Source: Planctomycetaceae bacterium (GTDB lineage: Bacteria > Planctomycetota > Planctomycetia > Pirellulales > PALSA-1355). Taken from it: a stretch of 58,304 bases of DNA. Position numbers and translations under genes: made by a program. The notes beneath the pieces are model-generated. The model worked only from the letters and a program-made list of their open reading frames with translations, was not told where the DNA came from and made no database searches. This document shows positions 1-9,230 of this stretch, piece after piece. The stretch covers positions 1-58,304 of the forward strand of contig PLYM01000250.1 of assembly GCA_003153375.1 (NCBI GenBank), read 5' to 3'. Position 1 is the first letter of the stretch; each line of letters starts with the position of its first letter.

Positions 1-43
1 CTAACGGCTTAACTTCGTGCCATTCACTCCCGTCCCCTTTTAG

Positions 44-1087
44 TTAGATCGCGATTTCCAGCCCGCGGCAGATCGTTTCGATCTGCTTCAAGAGCGACGG
101 CTCGACCGCGATGCCCTCGCGCAGCCGCTGCTCGCGCCGCACCGTTTCGACCTCGCCGGGCACGTAGATGCGATCGACCCCCTCGGCCGTCGGCGAGCTT
201 TTTACATGGGCGGCCAACTGGGCCACGCGGTTCTGAAAATCGGCCAGCGGGCCAAACTGCCGCACATCGATCGCGATCGCCAACATGCCGTCGCCGGGCG
301 TGGTGGGCCCAGGCTGGCAGGAGCCGGCCCCGGTCAGGGCGCCTGCCAGCACGTCGATCATGAACCCCAGGGCAAAACCCTTGTGGCCGGCCGAGCCACC
401 CAAAGGAAGCAACGCGCCGGAGGGGGTGCCATAAAAACGATTGGGGTCCGTCGTCGGATTTCCCTCGGCGTCGATCGTCCAGCCGGCCGGCAGTTGCTTG
501 CCCGCCTGATAATAGGTGCGCACCTTGCCTTCGGGCGCAATGCTCGAAGACATGTCGAGCACCACCGGAAACGGCCCGCCGGTGGGAGCCGCGATCGAAA
601 TCGGATTGGTCGAGAGCCGCCGTGCCGTGCCGCCGAACGGCGCGACCAGTTGCCCGCCACCGCCCGAGTTGACCATCGCCAGACCGACCAGCCCCGCTTC
701 GGCCGCCATCTGGGTGTACGTGCCAATGCGACCCGTGTGATGACAATTGCGCACCGTGACCGCGCCGATGGCGCCCGACTGGGCGATCTTGATTGCCAGC
801 AACATCGCGTCGCGACCGATCACCTGTCCAAAGCCCGCGTTGCCGTCGACCATCGCCGCCGAGCCCATCTCGCGCGTGACGTGCATCGCGCCGGCCGGCT
901 TCAACTTGCCCTCGCGAATCAATTCGACATACTGCGGCACGCGAATCACCCCATGCGAATCGTGCCCCGCCAAATTCGCCTCCACCAGATGCTCTGCCAC
1001 CGTGGCCGCGTGCTCGCGCGGAGCGCCCAGGCGCTCGAAGATCGTGACGGTGAGTTGTTCGAGCTGCGGTGCTGGAAGAGTGGGCAT
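44..1087 (-). CDS. Ldh family (malate/L-lactate-type) NAD(P)-dependent dehydrogenase
   Basis: A 347-residue cytoplasmic oxidoreductase of the type 2 malate/L-lactate/ureidoglycolate dehydrogenase family, which reduces or oxidises 2-hydroxy/2-oxo acids with NAD(P). Family hallmarks seen are the segment GHDSHGVIRVPQYVELI near residues 41-57, which contains the conserved histidine of the family, NCHHTGRIGTYT near residue 114, and a glycine-rich stretch following MVNSGGGG. Length is normal for the family. The ATG at 1087 begins a typical N-terminus (MPTLPAPQLEQL). It is the most downstream gene on this strand here, 110 bases after the DUF1501 gene, so co-transcription is possible but not shown. 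The substrate cannot be told from sequence; the nearby sugar and hydroxy-acid genes suggest a carbohydrate-derived 2-oxo acid, which is inference. Confidence 0.88.
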   Translation of the reverse strand: MPTLPAPQLEQLTVTIFERLGAPREHAATVAEHLVEANLAGHDSHGVIRVPQYVELIREGKLKPAGAMHVTREMGSAAMVDGNAGFGQVIGRDAMLLAIKIAQSGAIGAVTVRNCHHTGRIGTYTQMAAEAGLVGLAMVNSGGGGQLVAPFGGTARRLSTNPISIAAPTGGPFPVVLDMSSSIAPEGKVRTYYQAGKQLPAGWTIDAEGNPTTDPNRFYGTPSGALLPLGGSAGHKGFALGFMIDVLAGALTGAGSCQPGPTTPGDGMLAIAIDVRQFGPLADFQNRVAQLAAHVKSSPTAEGVDRIYVPGEVETVRREQRLREGIAVEPSLLKQIETICRGLEIAI

Positions 1088-1197
1088 TGTGTGTAGTGGT
1101 CAGTGGTTGGTGGTTGGTGACGGGGACTATGATATCGAGGTGCTGCGGCCCGCGAAAGCGACGTTCGCGAACGCGGCAGGGCGAGTGAAACCGGCTT

Positions 1198-2661
1198 TCA
1201 GGCCAGCAGCTTTTCGATGACGTTGCCGTGGACGTCGGTGAGGCGGAAGTCGCGGCCTTGGAAGCGATAGGTGAGTCGCTTGTGATCGAGGCCCAGCAGA
1301 TGCAGGATCGTGGCTTGCAGGTCGTGGATGTGAAACGAATCGCTCGTGGCGGCGCAGCCGAACTCGTCGGTCGTGCCGATTGTCTGCCCGGCTTTGACGC
1401 CGCCGCCGGCCAGCCACATCGTGAAGGCGGCGATATTGTGGTCGCGGCCCACATTCGCATCCTTCGGCCCCTGGGCCACCGAGCTGCGGCCAAACTCACC
1501 GCCCCACACCACCAACGTGTCGTCCAGCAGCCCGCGCGCGGCCAGGTCGGCCACCAGGGCCGCCGAGGGCTGGTCGGTTTGCCGGCATTGATTCGGCAAG
1601 CCGGTGCCCAGGTGCGAGTGATGGTCCCAATCGCCGTGGAACAATTGCACGAATCGCACGCCGCGTTCGACCAGCCGGCGGGCCAATAGGCAATTGCGGG
1701 CGAATGACGGCTGCGACCGATCGGCAATGCCATATTGCGAAAGCGTCGCCTCGGTCTCGCCCGACAGATCGAGCAGTTCTGGCGCGCTGGCCTGCATGCG
1801 AAACGCCATTTCATAGGCCGCGATGCGGGCGGCAATCTCGGGATCGCCGGTTTCCTCCAGTCGACGGGTGTTCAGCGCGTTAACCGCGTCGATCGTGCGC
1901 CGTTGCCGCTGGGGCGAAAAGCCGGCCGGCGAAGTGAGATTCAAAATCGGCTCGCCGCCCGAACGCAGCGGCACGCCTTGATAGGCCGATGGCAGAAAGC
2001 CCGTGGCATAGTTCGCGCTTTTTGCCCGCGGCGGCATGCCCGAGAGCAACACGGTGAAGCCCGGCAGATCGCGCGACTCGCTGCCCAGGCCATAGGCGAC
2101 CCACGAGCCCATGCTCGGCCGGCCAAACTGCCGCCAGCCGGTGTTGATCTGCAACTCGGCGAACAGATGGTTCGTATCGTCCGAGCGAAACGTCTTGACG
2201 ATCGACAGGCGATCGACAATTCCCGCCGTGTGCGGCAGCAGCTCCGAAACGTCGAGGCCCGACTGGCCGCGCCGGGCGAACTTCCAGGGGCTGCCCATCA
2301 GCCGCGGCTGCTTCTCCTGAATCTGCGCAAACTTGACCCCCTTCAAGAACGACTCTGGAATCGGCTCGCCGTCATGCTTCGCCAATTCCGTTTTGGGCTC
2401 GAACAGATCGAGCTGGCTGGGGCCGCCCAGCATATAGAGAAAGATCACCCGCTTGGCCCGCGAAGCGAAATGCGGCATGCGCGCCCCCGTCGGGCTTTCG
2501 ATCGCTGGCAAACCGCCCTGCGCGCTCGTCCCGCCCAGCGCCTCGCCCCCCACCGCCTCATCATCCAGCAGCGAGGCCAGCGCCAGCGGCGCCAGTCCGA
2601 CGCCACAGCGGCCGAAGAACTGCCGCCGCGTCGCACGCGATTCATTGTGGTCATCGCGCAT
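1198..2661 (-). CDS. DUF1501 family protein, Tat-exported
   Basis: A 487-residue member of the DUF1501 family, which is greatly expanded in planctomycetes and has a sulfatase/alkaline-phosphatase-like fold; its biochemical role is unproven. The N-terminus has a twin-arginine signal (ATRRQFFGRCGVGLAPLALA). Family motifs seen include FLYMLGGPSQLDLFEPK, SELLPHTAGIVDRLSIVKTF, LARRLVERGVRFVQLFHGDWDHH and VVWGGEFGRS. The start ATG at 2661 has a GGGAG ribosome site about 8 bases upstream. It begins 5 bases after the stop of the upstream PSCyt1/DUF1549/DUF1553 gene, the usual pairing in this phylum, so the two are surely co-transcribed. With its partner broken by a nonsense codon, expression of this gene may suffer from polarity. 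Confidence 0.93.
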   Translation of the reverse strand: MRDDHNESRATRRQFFGRCGVGLAPLALASLLDDEAVGGEALGGTSAQGGLPAIESPTGARMPHFASRAKRVIFLYMLGGPSQLDLFEPKTELAKHDGEPIPESFLKGVKFAQIQEKQPRLMGSPWKFARRGQSGLDVSELLPHTAGIVDRLSIVKTFRSDDTNHLFAELQINTGWRQFGRPSMGSWVAYGLGSESRDLPGFTVLLSGMPPRAKSANYATGFLPSAYQGVPLRSGGEPILNLTSPAGFSPQRQRRTIDAVNALNTRRLEETGDPEIAARIAAYEMAFRMQASAPELLDLSGETEATLSQYGIADRSQPSFARNCLLARRLVERGVRFVQLFHGDWDHHSHLGTGLPNQCRQTDQPSAALVADLAARGLLDDTLVVWGGEFGRSSVAQGPKDANVGRDHNIAAFTMWLAGGGVKAGQTIGTTDEFGCAATSDSFHIHDLQATILHLLGLDHKRLTYRFQGRDFRLTDVHGNVIEKLLA

Positions 2662-2666
2662 CGCGG

Positions 2667-5153
2667 CTACTCCCGGGTGACAAATTCATCGAGACTCAAA
2701 ATCGCCCGGCAGACGACCGTCCAGGCGGCATGATTGACGGTCCCAATATCGGCCGGACCTTCGCCCCCCACGATCTTGCGCGCGTCCTCGCCGCTGGCCA
2801 ACTCGGCCCGCTGTTCGGCGAGCAATCGCAGCAACTCATCGGCCTCGGCGTCGGCCGGCTGGCGGCTCAGGCAAATCGCAAACGCGCGGGCCAGTCGGGC
2901 CCGGTCGCCGGTTTCAGTTTCAACGGTCGAGGCTTCGATCGCCCGCAGCGCTAACGCGCGGGCACATTCCACAAATGTCGGATCGTTTAGCAGCGTCAAC
3001 GCCTGCACGGGCGTGTTCGAGCGATCGCGGCGCGTGCAGGCCATCGTCGCGTCGGGCGCGTCGAACAAGGGCAACATCGGATGCGGCGTGAGTCGCCAGG
3101 TCCAGGTATACAACCCGCGACGAAAACGGTCGTCGCCGGCGCTGGTGGTCCAGGTCGCCTTGCCGGCGCGGCCGTCGAGCACGCCCTCGGGCTGATAGGG
3201 ATAGACGCCGGGGCCGCCCAGCCGCGGGGCCAGCAAGCCGCCCGCCGAAAGCGACAGATCGCGAATGATCTCGGCCTCGACGCGCAGCCGCCGCTGGCGA
3301 GCCAGCAGCCGGTTGGCCGGGTCGATCGCCTGCAACTGGGGCCGCGCATTCGCCGATTGTCGATAGGTGGCCGAGCAGACGATCAGCCGATGCATGGCTT
3401 TCACGCTCCACCTACTGGCGATGAACTCCGTGGCCAGCCAGTCCAGCAGTTCTTGCTGCACTGGCGCCGGCGTCTGCACGCCGAAATCGTTCACCGGTTC
3501 GACCAGCCCCAGGCCGAAATAGCGCTGCCAGATGTGATTGACCGCCACGCGCGCCACCAGCGGGTTTTCGGGGGCCACGAGCCACCGGACGAAGTCGAGC
3601 CGCGTCGGCCGCGTGGAGTTCGCATTACTGAGCGGCGGCAAGAACGCGGGCACACCGGGCGCCACTTCGTCGCCAGGCCGCTCGGGGTTGCCGCGCACGA
3701 ACAATCGCGTGGTGCGCGACTCGGCGCGCATTGCCAACGTCGCTGGCAGCTTGGGCACTTGTTGGGCGAGCTCGTCAATGGCTCGCGACATCGCCTGATG
3801 CTCGGCATCGGTGCTCGCTCGTGCGGCCACGAGTTGCGAAACCTGATCGGGCGAACGATTCGTGGTCGACAGTACCGCCAGGGCTGGCGCGGGCAACTTG
3901 GCGCGCTCCTCAGCACTCAGTCCTTGCTCCCAGGCGGCCAACGACTCCTTGAGGGTGGCTTCATAGTCGGTGCGCCGCTTCTTCAACACGTCAACGCCGG
4001 CTTGCGCCGCATCGCGGGTCGCCTTTTCGGCGGGCGTGGCCAGCTCGAAATCGCCGATCGTGGCACTGTCGAAAAACGCGTAGAGCCCATAGTACTCGCG
4101 CTGCGTGAGCGGATCGTACTTGTGGCTATGGCACTGGGCACAGCCGACGGTCAGGCCCAGGAACACCGTGCCGGTTGTGTTCACCTGATCGAGCACCGCC
4201 TCCCAGCGCAGGTTCGGGTCGAGCATCGCGTTGCAATGAAACCCGGTGGCGATCGTGGCCTCTGTCGAAGCGCACGGCAACAGGTCGCCGGCAAGCTGCT
4301 CGATCACGAATCGATCGAACGGCAGATCGCGGTTCAGCGCGGCGACCACCCAATCGCGATAGCGTCACACGCTGCGCGGCGCGTCGAATTCATAGCCGCT
4401 GCTGTCGGCATAACGGGCCAGGTCGAGCCAGTGCCGGGCCCAGCGCTCGCCGAAATGGGGGGAATCGAGCATCCGATCGACCAGCCGATCGTACGAGTCC
4501 GCCGCCGGGTCCGCGACAAACCGCGCCACGTCCTCGGCGCTCGGCGGCAGCCCAGTGAGATCCAACGACAGCCGGCGAATCAGCGTGCGGCGATCAGCCT
4601 CCGGCGCCGGCGCAATTTTTTGTTCCCCGAGCTTCGCCGCCACGAAGGCATCAATTGGGTTGCGCACCCAGGCGTCATTCTTCGTCGCCGGGATGCCCGG
4701 TCGCTGGGGCCGTTTGAACGCCCAATGATCGGCCGCCTTGCTTTTCGCGACGGAAGTCTCGGGCCAGGCCGCCCCCGCATCGATCCACGCCCGCAACACG
4801 CCGATCTCGTCGGCCGACAGCCGCTCGCCCTCAGTCGGCATCACGATCTGCTTTTCATTCACGCCGGCCACGAACTGCACCAGCCGGCTGCCCGCGCCAT
4901 CGCCCGGCCTGATGGCCGGCCCACTCTTCCCGCCCGCCAGCGCCGCCTCCTTGCGATCCAGCCGCAGCCCACCCTCCTGCAAATCCTCGCCATGACACGC
5001 ATAACAATGCCGCGCCAACAACGGCTGCACGTCGAAGGCAAAGTCCACGGCCCACGCATCAACGCAGGAAATTACCCACCACGGCCAGATCAGCGCCAGC
5101 GCGCCGCAAGCTCTCCACCGATCACGATGACGGCGAAACCCCATGGGCAACAT
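2667..5153 (-). pseudogene. PSCyt1-DUF1549-DUF1553 protein interrupted by an in-frame TGA
   Basis: Read through, this is about 828 codons encoding a planctomycete cytochrome-like protein: signal peptide, PSCyt1 c-type haem domain (HCYACHGEDLQEGG), DUF1549 (DLTGLPPSAEDV, HFGERWARHWLDLARYADSSG, CAQCHSHKYDPL) and DUF1553 (NRLWQ-type motif as NHIWQRYFGLGLVEP, PVQALTLLNDPTFVE). A TGA at 4365-4367 falls inside the conserved segment DAPRSV-stop-RYRDWVVAALNRD with no frame change. In relatives this position is normally an aromatic residue; the paralogue at 19051 has Tyr (FAYKYRDYV), and Trp (TGG) would differ by one base. The two halves would be 4365-5153 and 2667 to about 4349 (a GTG lies there). 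The start could be ATG 5153 or 5144; a TTG lies at 5162. It is either a recent nonsense mutation or a sequencing error. Confidence 0.85.
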
Positions 5154-5297
5154 TCTCTGCAAAGCGCGAAACGGCAGGCATCAAGGCAGGGACAAATCAG
5201 CAGGCGGGCAGCGAAATCAGGCTAACGCAGGGCGCGGGGTGTGTCAAACTTGCAGACGGGCGGGCAGTAAGTCAGTTTGGAGATGAAACTCATGCCC

Positions 5298-5879
5298 TCA
5301 TTGGGCATCGCTCGGTGATGGCTCTGCCGCTGGAAGTTGAGCTAGGATTTTCTGATTGATGCCGGCAAGCCAAATGAATTGCCGGTCGGCACAGACGACG
5401 CGCATCGGCCTTTTCTTCAACAGCCCGTAAATCACCCCGGCAACAATTCCGCCGAACGCGACCGTTGCAAAGAGCACGTCCCCGACTGAATTGGGCTTTA
5501 TCCCAACCAGCCCAGGAATCGCGCCGATAGTTAAACCGCCGAGCACCAGAAGGAGAGTAATGAGAGTTGCCCGAGACTCGCCGCGCAAATGATTGGCACA
5601 CAGGCCAACATTGACGCGAGCGGTTGGCATAAAAAGCGCGAAGGCGCCCAAAATCGCTATCGGCGCTTTTCGCATCGAAAAAGTCTTACGGCCACTTTCT
5701 GGCGCGCCGCAGATCACGCACCCGCCGGGCAGTTGAGTGCCTGGAAACCGAACTGCCAAATTGGATCCGTCCCGAAATGCTGTTGGCAACGCCTCTGGGC
5801 TATTAGCGCCTGCAGTGTGTGGCGATTCGTACGGGTTCGTGGGCTGCATATTCCGAGGACTCGGTTCTTGGCGCTTCAT
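5298..5879 (-). CDS. Hypothetical membrane protein with NPYESP motif
   Basis: A 193-residue protein of unknown function. The N-terminus contains NPYESPH, a short motif that recurs at the start of many planctomycete hypothetical proteins. A Cys pair (CVICGAPESG, near residues 54-63) looks like half of a zinc knuckle, and a later Cys-His (GLCANHL) could complete it. Three hydrophobic stretches follow (APIAILGAFALFMPTA; LITLLLVLGGLTIGAIPGLVGI; VLFATVAFGGIVAGVIYGLL), so it is probably an inner-membrane protein with a cytoplasmic zinc-binding N-terminus. ATG at 5879 and an in-frame ATG at 5849 are both possible starts; neither has a clear ribosome site. It is flanked by gaps and does not look like part of an operon. 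Confidence 0.7.
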   Translation of the reverse strand: MKRQEPSPRNMQPTNPYESPHTAGANSPEALPTAFRDGSNLAVRFPGTQLPGGCVICGAPESGRKTFSMRKAPIAILGAFALFMPTARVNVGLCANHLRGESRATLITLLLVLGGLTIGAIPGLVGIKPNSVGDVLFATVAFGGIVAGVIYGLLKKRPMRVVCADRQFIWLAGINQKILAQLPAAEPSPSDAQ

Positions 5880-5902
5880 GTTACCGGGGAGAACTGAACT
5901 AC

Positions 5903-6158
5903 TACCGGCTGAAGCCGGTAGGTTGGAGGAGATCGTGATCTACGGACTGAAGTCCTTCGCTCACGATTCGGCAATTCGAAAATTGTCCCCACCACCGTCG
6001 GGCTCCGTGCCCTCTTGTTGGCAGGTGCTTTCCTGAATCACCCGGTAATCCACACAAAATGGCACTTCAGGTCACAATGGCTGTGCGAACTCGTTTGGTA
6101 CTTTTCCACCCCCAAATTCTCGCAAAGCGAAGAACCTAAAGGTTTCGCCTGAAGGCGA
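5903..6158. repeat. Cluster of small palindromes with TGAA/TAAA loops
   Basis: The 380-base gap between 5880 and 6259 holds no gene but at least four short palindromes of the same design, a GC-rich stem closed by a TGAA or TAAA loop. They are TACCGGC-TGAA-GCCGGTA (5903-5920), GGAC-TGAA-GTCC (5944-5955, enclosed by a second arm pair TCGTGA/TCACGA), AACC-TAAA-GGTT (6133-6144) and TCGCC-TGAA-GGCGA (6145-6158). Similar loops in different stems suggest an extragenic palindromic (REP/BIME-like) family rather than a terminator; no T-tract follows any of them. No RAYT-type transposase gene is present in the window. Confidence 0.55.
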
Positions 6159-6259
6159 GGGATTTAGACCCATCGCAAGGACATTAAAGGAGCAGCCGCC
6201 GGATCGCCGAGTAGATCAGCCCTTGGCCTGGCCTACGTGCTCCGGCACATCGTCTCGAC

Positions 6260-6526
6260 TCACTCCAACTCATGCAAATCGCACAGCTTGCGTTCCAGCA
6301 CGTCGCGGCGGGGCTCCCAGCTTTCGCGCATGCGGCCGCGGTCGATCATGCGCTTGGGCAAGTGGCCGGTGTTCATGGCTTCGCGGAGGGCGAACAGAAA
6401 GTGACCGAAGTGCAGGAAGTCGCGCAGCGGCATGGCCAGGCAGGGCGTGACGGTCATGCCGTCAATCAAGCGAAGTTCGATCTGGTCGGGCGCGACGAAC
6501 TTGGCTTCGGATATGCCCGTCACCAT
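6260..6526 (-). CDS. Small hypothetical protein (88 aa)
   Basis: An 88-residue soluble protein with no family that I recognise. It begins MVTGISEAKFVAPDQIELRLIDG, an alternating hydrophobic pattern suggesting beta strands, and the second half is charged and probably helical (RMRESWEPRRDVLERKLCDLHELE). The start is well supported: AAAGGAG lies 5 bases before the ATG at 6526, one of the best ribosome sites in the window. It stands alone between the palindrome cluster and the DUF1501 gene (145 bases from the latter's stop). A DUF2442-like fold was considered because of the N-terminal strand pattern, but the usual motifs are not seen. Confidence 0.65.
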   Translation of the reverse strand: MVTGISEAKFVAPDQIELRLIDGMTVTPCLAMPLRDFLHFGHFLFALREAMNTGHLPKRMIDRGRMRESWEPRRDVLERKLCDLHELE

Positions 6527-6670
6527 TGCGGCTCCTTTGCAGTCAACGAAGGTCCAGAATTGGGCGCTCCGCCAAGCGCAAGAAAAGAACGCCTATCATA
6601 GCCGCTCGAAGCCCAACCCTCAAATCGGGGGCCGGGTACTCGTGGCCAGAATCTGCGAAAGGCCGCCGGC

Positions 6671-8035
6671 TCAGACCAGCTCGGCCAGCGGCAGCGCGCC
6701 GTCGTCGACCAGATAGTGCGGGCGACCGTTCAGATCAGGCACCGTCGTGCGGCTGGCATCGATGCCCAGGTTGTGATAGAGCGTGGCGAACAACTCGCCA
6801 AACGTGACGGGGCGCTCGACGGCTTCGCCCCCCAGGCGGTCGGTGGCGCCGATAACCTGGCCGGTTTTCATGCCACCGCCGGCCAGCAGGGCGCAGGCCA
6901 CGCGCGGCCAGTGGTCGCGGCCGACGTTCTTATTGATCAGCGGCGTGCGGCCAAACTCGCCCCACACAGCCACGGTCACCTCCTTGTCCAGCCCCCGCTC
7001 GTGCAAGTCCTCGATCAGGGCCGAAAAGCCCTTGTCGAGCACGGTCAAATCTTCCTGGCAGCGATCGAAGCACGAGCCGTAGGGATGCCCGTGCCAGTCC
7101 CACTTGCTGTAGTTGAGCGTCACCACCCGGGCGCCGGCCTCGACCAGCCGCCGGGCGACCAGGAAACTTTGCGGCACCCGCGGGGCGCCGTTTTCGTCGA
7201 TGTGAATCTTTTCGTCCCCCGTGCCATAGCGGGCCACGACCTTGGGATCCTCTTTCGACAGGTCGAGCGCGTCGGCCAGCCGCGACGAGGTGAGAATGTC
7301 CATCGCCTGCGCGGTGAAGGCGTCCATGCCGTGCATCTTGCCGCTGGTGTCGGTCTCGCGGCGAAAGCGATCCAAACTGGCCAGCAGCGCCTTGCGATTG
7401 CCCAGTTGATCGCCCGTGATGCCCTGCAACACCATGTCGTCGCGAGCGCGGCCCATCGGCCGAAAGCTGTCGCGCGCCACGCCCAGGAAGCCGGGACCCG
7501 GTTCGTTATAAGGTCCGTGCGTGGCCGTGTAGCACAGGCTGACGAACGGCGGCACGCTCGGATCGCGCGGGCCTTGCAACTGCGAAACCACCGAGCCCAA
7601 CTGCGGCCATCCGCCCGAGGGCACGCCGATCTTGGGATGCCGCCCGGTGAAACACTGCGTGGCGTCGTGATCGTCCTGCGCGCCCACGACCGAGCGAATC
7701 GGCACCAGCTTGTCCATCATCCCGGCCAGCCGCGGCAGGTGTTCGCAGATTTCGATGCCCGGCACTTTGGTGCGAATCGGCCGGAACGGCCCGGCAATTT
7801 CGCGCGGCGCGGCTGTCTTGATGTCCAGAATGTCCTGGTGCGGCGGTCCGCCCACCAGGTAAATCAGAATGACCGACTTGTTCGACTTGCCGATGCCGGC
7901 CCGCTGCTCCGCCGCCAGCAACCGCGGCAGCGACAGCCCGCTGAGCCCCAGCCCCCCGATCTTCAAAAACTCCCGCCGGCTAACCCGATCGCAAAATCGG
8001 TTGCTGCCGCCAGAGCTTCCGAGAAGGTTGAGCAT
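6671..8035 (-). CDS. DUF1501 family protein, Tat-exported
   Basis: A 454-residue DUF1501 protein with a near-canonical twin-arginine signal (SRREFLKIGGLGLSGLSLPRLL, residues about 19-40). Conserved segments are VILIYLVGGPPHQDILDIKTA, EICEHLPRLAGMMDKLVPIR, VARRLVEAGARVVTLNYSKWDWHGH and VAVWGEFGRTPLINKNVGRDHWP. Compared with the other two DUF1501 proteins here it belongs to the subgroup with NK-x-GRDHWP near the C-terminus. Unlike them it has no adjacent PSCyt1/DUF1549 partner; the upstream neighbour is a sugar isomerase 134 bases away. The gap at 8036-8169 contains a purine-rich direct repeat (GAAGGATGAA units, 8043-8073). Export is likely; function is unproven. Confidence 0.92.
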   Translation of the reverse strand: MLNLLGSSGGSNRFCDRVSRREFLKIGGLGLSGLSLPRLLAAEQRAGIGKSNKSVILIYLVGGPPHQDILDIKTAAPREIAGPFRPIRTKVPGIEICEHLPRLAGMMDKLVPIRSVVGAQDDHDATQCFTGRHPKIGVPSGGWPQLGSVVSQLQGPRDPSVPPFVSLCYTATHGPYNEPGPGFLGVARDSFRPMGRARDDMVLQGITGDQLGNRKALLASLDRFRRETDTSGKMHGMDAFTAQAMDILTSSRLADALDLSKEDPKVVARYGTGDEKIHIDENGAPRVPQSFLVARRLVEAGARVVTLNYSKWDWHGHPYGSCFDRCQEDLTVLDKGFSALIEDLHERGLDKEVTVAVWGEFGRTPLINKNVGRDHWPRVACALLAGGGMKTGQVIGATDRLGGEAVERPVTFGELFATLYHNLGIDASRTTVPDLNGRPHYLVDDGALPLAELV

Positions 8036-8169
8036 GGGAAGAGAAGGATGAAGGCGGAAGGATGAAGGATGAAAACGAGGAAACGAAAACCGGCCGCTCA
8101 GCGTGATCTTGCCCCTTGTGGTCTTCTTCTGTCCGACCTTCAGCCTACAGTCTTCAGCCTATCTCCCCC

Positions 8170-9201
8170 CTACTGATACACCGGGTCTAGTTTACCCGTA
8201 ATGTACTCCATTGCCACCCGCCAACTTTCGGCGGGCGAGACGCGGATGGTGTCGAGGTCGTGGTTGATCCAGCCCTGATACTTGCGATCGGCCAGCATCC
8301 GCATCAGGGGCACGAAGTCAATTTGGCCGCGGCCCAGCTCGAACACCGAGTTGAAGAAGCGGCCCTCGTGCGAGTCGCCGGCAAAGCGCTGGCCGCTGGG
8401 GGCCACGTAGTCCTCGCTGGTCGGATTGCGCGTGGCGTCTTTGAAGTCGGTGTAGACGATGCGGTCGATCGACTTGGCAAACGTCGCTTGCACGTCGCAG
8501 CCGCCCAGGTGCAGATGCGCGGTGTCCCAGGCGCAGAACACGAACCGCGGATCGGTGCCCTCCAGAAACCGATCGACCTGCGACTGGTTTTCGATCAGCG
8601 AGTCGGTGTGATTGTGCAGGCCCATGCGGATGCCGTAGTCGTCGATGGCCATCTTGCCCAGCTCGTTGAGAAACTGGAACGAGCGCCGCAGAACTTCGGC
8701 CTCCTGATCGGCCGGCACCGGACCCGGCGGAAAATAGACCATGGCCTTGGCGCCAAACCGCTGGTGCGCCGCCAACGCGTCACGGGCCCGCTGGCGAATC
8801 TCGAGCTGCTTCTCGCGATTGTGATACTCGCCGCCGAAAGAGACCGTGGAGAACCGCAGCCCGCGACGGGCCATCTCCTCTCCATACTGTTCCACGGTCA
8901 GCCGGTTGCGCTCCAGGATGTCAGGAAAACCAGTCAGCCGCACGCCGTTAAAGCCCGCGGCCGCCGTCTCGTCCAATATCTGCAACAGCGGCACCGGCTG
9001 CCGGTCGGGCGCCACGCGTCCCCACGACCCCGTCGACAGGGCATAGAGGATGTTCGGCCGTTCGCGCGGTTTCGTCGGTTCGGCTGGCTTGTCCGGCTCT
9101 GCGGCGGCCAGTCGTCGCCCGTCCAATACGGAACTGGTCAGCGCGGCGGCACCCGCCAGCGTGGCCGCGGCGCCCAGGAATTCTCTGCGGGTCGATCGCA
9201 T
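8170..9201 (-). CDS. Sugar phosphate isomerase/epimerase family (xylose isomerase-like TIM barrel), Tat signal
   Basis: A 343-residue protein with a twin-arginine signal (MRSTRREFLGAAATLAGAAALTSS) followed by an AP endonuclease 2/xylose isomerase-like TIM barrel. Supporting segments are ILDETAAAGFNGVRLTGFPDIL, AIDDYGIRMGLHNHTDSLI (metal-ligand region), FCAWDTAHLHLGGCDV and RIVYTDFKDATRNPTS, ending in YQGWINHDLDTIRVSPAESW. The open frame extends upstream, but the ATG at 9201 is chosen because it starts the Tat signal and lies 29 bases after the preceding gene. It is the last gene of the probable operon 14862-8170. Such exported isomerase-like proteins are common in planctomycetes; the substrate is unknown. 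Confidence 0.88.
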   Translation of the reverse strand: MRSTRREFLGAAATLAGAAALTSSVLDGRRLAAAEPDKPAEPTKPRERPNILYALSTGSWGRVAPDRQPVPLLQILDETAAAGFNGVRLTGFPDILERNRLTVEQYGEEMARRGLRFSTVSFGGEYHNREKQLEIRQRARDALAAHQRFGAKAMVYFPPGPVPADQEAEVLRRSFQFLNELGKMAIDDYGIRMGLHNHTDSLIENQSQVDRFLEGTDPRFVFCAWDTAHLHLGGCDVQATFAKSIDRIVYTDFKDATRNPTSEDYVAPSGQRFAGDSHEGRFFNSVFELGRGQIDFVPLMRMLADRKYQGWINHDLDTIRVSPAESWRVAMEYITGKLDPVYQ

Positions 9202-9230
9202 CGTGATTGGCTCCTGAAAACAAATCCTGC

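Noticed and set aside
24-1835. Long minus-strand open frame of about 600 codons
   Set aside because: It is a shadow of the Ldh and DUF1501 genes in another frame; the translation is rich in Arg/Ala/Gly and low in family-like motifs.
4365-4367. TGA as a selenocysteine codon
   Set aside because: The position is an aromatic residue in relatives, not Cys, and I see no obvious selenocysteine insertion element just downstream.
3081-5225. Plus-strand open frame of 714 codons
   Set aside because: It is antisense to the PSCyt1/DUF1549/DUF1553 gene, whose motifs are unmistakable; antisense frames stay open in GC-rich DNA.
6716-8065. Plus-strand open frame of 449 codons
   Set aside because: Antisense shadow of the DUF1501 gene, with no recognisable domain and arginine-rich composition.
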